Source: Tenodera sinensis (taxonomy: Eukaryota; Arthropoda; Insecta; Mantodea; Mantidae). From it: a stretch of DNA of 64,000 nt. The notes under the pieces are model-generated. The model searched no databases, was not told where the DNA came from, and was given only the letters and a program-made list of their open reading frames with translations. Every line of letters begins with the position of its first letter. The first letter of the stretch is position 1. The stretch lies in assembly GCA_030765045.1 (NCBI GenBank), contig CM060965.1, positions 67,868,287 to 67,932,286 on the forward strand, written 5' to 3'. This document shows positions 60,898 to 64,000 of the stretch, piece by piece. Made by a program: the position numbers and the translations under genes.

Positions 60898-61639
60898 TAG
60901 GGCCCAGATTTTTATGCCCTAAAAACTTAAATTTTTTATGGCTAATTGATTCTAAAAATATAGTTTATATATTTGTTTATTTAAAAATTAAAATTACAAG
61001 AACTCTTGGTATTGTCCACAAATAATAAGATTCTCCTAAATAACTCTTACAATTACTACAAGGGAAATATAAGTATATATTTTATCCTTAAGCTAATAAT
61101 TACATTGTTTTGTCCAGTAGAGAAAAATGTATTAATTATACTCAAAAGGTGCAATACTATAGTAATTTATAAACTTATCTATTGAGTAATAACATCCTTG
61201 GATCATATATTTTGTACATACCTTTTAACTTTTTTTTGTATCTGGTATTTGTTGAATGTGAGTTGATAGCTTATTAGAAAACATATAGGCTGCTACCATG
61301 GGTTTCATGTGAACAATTGTAGTCTAGTGCATTGCCTCTAATGAAGTGGTTGTGAATCTGCCTGTTAGTTTTTGTGCTATTTTCATTATGTTTTAAATAC
61401 ATTATTACCTCAAAAGTATAAAGCAAGTACAGAGTAAGAATATTCAATTTTCTAAAATAATTTGTACAAGATTTTTTTAACTTTAATCCTAACATTACCC
61501 TAAAAAGCCGAAAAATATTTTCAAAAAAATTAATACAAAACATAAGAAAACATTTATCTTATAGAACAATTAAATTGGAACTCACCAATTTGCAGCTAAA
61601 CATCAGATTTAAACTAGCTATTAGAAATGTTTAGTTCTC
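60898..61639. other. hAT-like left end (60898-60925), then unassigned sequence
   Basis: TAGGGCCCAGATTTTTATGC at 60898, preceded by GTAATCAG, resembles the left TIR of the 17709 hAT (TAGGGCTCAGAAGCTCATGC). I found no matching right end, so it is a fragment. The rest is AT-rich without recognised features. Confidence 0.45.
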
Positions 61640-62490
61640 CTGGGCTTGTAGGCCATGGTCTAGAAGGCATTGTAGATAGCAACGTTTTGCCAAGTACTGC
61701 GCTTGGCATCATCAGGATAACACAATCCGCTGTCTGCACCGGTCAGAGTTTGAACGTGGAAGCAGAGAAACAGTGGAAGTAAGGACAGTTAACGTCCGTG
61801 GGTGGGCGGGACATTGTTGCACTGGCTACGGTAGTGATCGGCTAGTTGTAGGTGGGGTTTTATTACAAACGTCTGTTAGGGTTATTTATATGGGTGGGGG
61901 TATTGTATTTGTCATGGTAGATCGTTAATAAATATATTAAAAAGTGTAGTGCTGAGCACTGCGTCTTGTGGTAAGCCACGGTGTACTTGTTTATATTTAG
62001 ATGTATTTCTTCCATATCTGGTAGCAATAAAGCATTGTGTTAGGAAATGACATAGCCATGAAAACATTGGACCTTGTATTCTTATTTTGCCAATATGGAC
62101 GTCTCTGTCTGTGATAGTGTGCGCAAGCTTAGATTCACCACTGTGTATAAGATCTCCAATGAGCCGGTGAGTTTATCATTGGGATTGCAGCAACATTGAA
62201 ATTTTGCTGTTTATCTAGCAGTGGCTTGATCAACGGTGGACATCATTGCATGGTACATGATGTCATCGATTTTGTCTCAATCTTTCCTAGACATATTTTT
62301 AGTTAGATGGCAATGGAGTTCTAGAAGAAATCGATCTATGGTGGCGAGTTCTCTGCATGTGCTGTGAATCCGCTCCCTTAATAGTGTGTGTTCTGTGTGA
62401 CTGTATATACAGTGTGCCTTGGCTGAGTTGAAGGTTCTTTTTATTCTGATAAATTTAGGAATCGTTTCTGTGTCTCTGTATCTTAGAAGA
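61640..62490 (-). pseudogene. Penelope-like element remnant with a LINE insert
   Basis: The 3' region is at 61640-61800 on the minus strand (CCTACAAGCCCAGGAGAAC region). The RT N-terminal domain is at 62490-62095: IPKFIRIKRTFNSAKAHCIY, EHTLLRERIHSTCRELATID and LTGSLEILYT. Between them, 61905-62090 is a piece of the RNase H LINE RT (GLPQDAVLSTTLFNIFIND-type, minus). Confidence 0.65.
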
Positions 62491-62514
62491 AATGTGAGTG
62501 AAGATAGAAGATTA

Positions 62515-62850
62515 CCTTTCTTTGTTGATCATTTTTTTAAGTGTCTTAATATGAAGATGTATGGTATCTTTAGAAGCACCAAGTTCTTCTGACAACCTCT
62601 GAGTGCTTGCTGTGGATTTTCTTCCAAAACTCTGCATGTATTCTCAGTGTTCCATAACTTGGGTCTTCCAGAATGTTGTAAATTTTTAGTGTTTCTGGCT
62701 CTACTATTGAAATGCTGGAACTATAGTTCTGCTATTTGTTCACCGGCACCTTCACCTTTGACTACACATATTCTGTGCACCATGATAACAGCTTTGTAAT
62801 CTTGCTTCAGAAGGACTCTAATCTCAAACATTGTTGCCTCCATTTTAAAG
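62515..62850 (-). pseudogene. Mariner-type transposase N-terminal fragment
   Basis: Minus strand MEATMFEIRVLLKQDYKAVI, then FQHFNSRARNTKNLQHSGRP and RVLEENPQQALRG: the HTH half of a mariner-like transposase. No catalytic part follows. Confidence 0.65.
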
Positions 62851-63015
62851 TATTGTATTACCAACTGCTGGTGGCTAACATGTTAATTGAACTATAACCA
62901 AAGCAACCTATAAATAGTATTGACAAAAATAAAAGCAGATGCACATAATATAAGCCCAATTAAAAAGCAGACATACTTATGAGATAACCTAATATATACA
63001 TTACAATATGGCCTC

Positions 63016-63565
63016 AGGGGTCTCCACCTAGGGGATATGTGAATAGCGACCACAAGGTACCCAAGCTGAGCAGAACATTACTTCCACTTGTGTTTTGCTC
63101 CTCACTGTAACTTTTCTATCTGACCTTACCTTGGTCATCTCTTGTTCTCTTCTGACCCCGATGCTATTAGGGTTCCCAAGGGCTAGGGAGTCTTTTATTT
63201 TTCCAACCTCTCCCTTTCTCTAATATCTCTATAAAATCTTAACCCCAACATGCTGACCTGTCATGGCATGTAATACGTCCTCTGATCGGTGATCAGAGGA
63301 TATGGTCGGTGAATTTCTTTTGATAATTCTCCCTGTCAGGTCGGTGAGACCCGTAAACCAACGACAGGTGTGGTCCTCCAGACATTCTGGGGGTTGTGAG
63401 AGAGCGATGTGACCGCCAAAATATAAAAATATGGTGCTCTCTAAAAAACGGTTACTATTACTGCTATTGCTCTCTTCAATATCATTGTAAAAAATATTCG
63501 AGAGCAAGAGGATTAATGACTTCACTGTCAGAAATCCAGCATTAGCTAACAACAACAACAACAAA
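63016..63565 (+). mobile_element. 0.5-kb retroposon sharing the LINE 3' tail, copy 4
   Basis: Starts AGGGGTCTCCACCTAGGGGA and ends GCTAACAACAACAACAAC. Close to copy 3 in sequence. Confidence 0.8.
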
Positions 63566-64000
63566 TTGATTTCCAATCGTGCATATCTGACTTCATAGCA
63601 GAAATTATTGAAGGAGACTGTGAACTCTAACTACTGCTAGAGCTCTGTCTAAACTCAAATTTAAACAAAACCAGCACAATTAAGAGAAAAGAACACCAAA
63701 CTTTTATATATGCCTACTGTAAACATTAAGAATAATACTTTTGCTAGAGGAATAAGACAATAATGTGACTTTTAGCAAAGTTATAAATATTGAATTTTAA
63801 AGTCAATCCAAATTATGTTGGGTGAATTCTAAACAGACAAAGAAATAGCATTTGTCAGTTACACACAAATCATAGTCTGATGCAGAAAATCAACTTACAC
63901 ATCGTTATTGATGTCAGTGATGAACACTCCCATAAAAGTTTACTGTGATTTAGTCTTACATAAGCTTCTTGTTCCCCATACAAGCTTCTGTCACCAACTT
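63566..64000. other. No gene seen
   Basis: AT-rich sequence to the window edge with no exon-like segment recognised. Confidence 0.4.

Overview
This is eukaryotic, AT-rich, intron-dominated DNA, almost certainly from an arthropod and most likely an insect. Evidence for this: short exons bounded by GT/AG splice sites and separated by introns of up to 12.7 kb; no bacterial gene layout; and a dense load of insect-type transposable elements (mariner, hAT, Penelope-like, RNase H-bearing LINEs, Gypsy-type LTR elements, tRNA-derived SINEs). I cannot name the species.

Host content is small. A plus-strand gene is represented by five exons (14291-15034, 27766-27879, 28133-28270, 38352-38648, 47710-47868). 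All are read in phase 0, and together they encode about 484 residues of a hydrophilic, helical, coiled-coil-like protein. The gene probably continues beyond both ends of the visible exon set. Near the left edge, one well-bounded minus-strand exon (623-820) and a second candidate (953-1264) suggest another host gene on the opposite strand.

Everything else is mobile DNA, often nested. 0-8 kb: a foldback element, mariner-type and LINE remnants, SINEs. 8-11.4 kb: an internally deleted LTR retrotransposon with two LTRs and a 4-bp target duplication, sitting inside another repeat. 11.4-13.5 kb: two mariner fragments, SINEs, a second foldback element and a transposase-like remnant. 15.5-27.4 kb: a mariner with TIRs, a large hairpin, a hAT with a perfect 8-bp target duplication, a head-to-head Penelope pair, a LINE broken by a mariner and by a retroposon, and another hAT. 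29-37.8 kb: tRNA-type SINEs including a dimer, an RNase H LINE, a satellite-like block and a mariner-like element. 40.1-46.3 kb: a very young Gypsy-type element with nearly identical LTRs, an intact gag, a GGGAAAC frameshift site and a pol lacking the RT catalytic core. 47-64 kb: the third hAT, a second Penelope pair, several copies of a 0.5-kb retroposon, and many LINE pieces.

Three non-autonomous families stand out as possibly undescribed. (1) Short foldback elements, all flanked by 12-13 bp target duplications, which points to LINE-type rather than DNA-transposon insertion. (2) A ~530-bp retroposon whose last ~70 bp match the 3' end of the resident RNase H LINE, a LINE/SINE partnership. 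(3) A tRNA-like SINE whose copies repeatedly carry an antisense copy of their own tRNA 3' half at the 5' end, and which also occurs as a dimer inserted as one unit. The Gypsy-type element is a further non-autonomous candidate: it kept gag, protease, frameshift signal and LTRs but lost the enzymatic core in frame.
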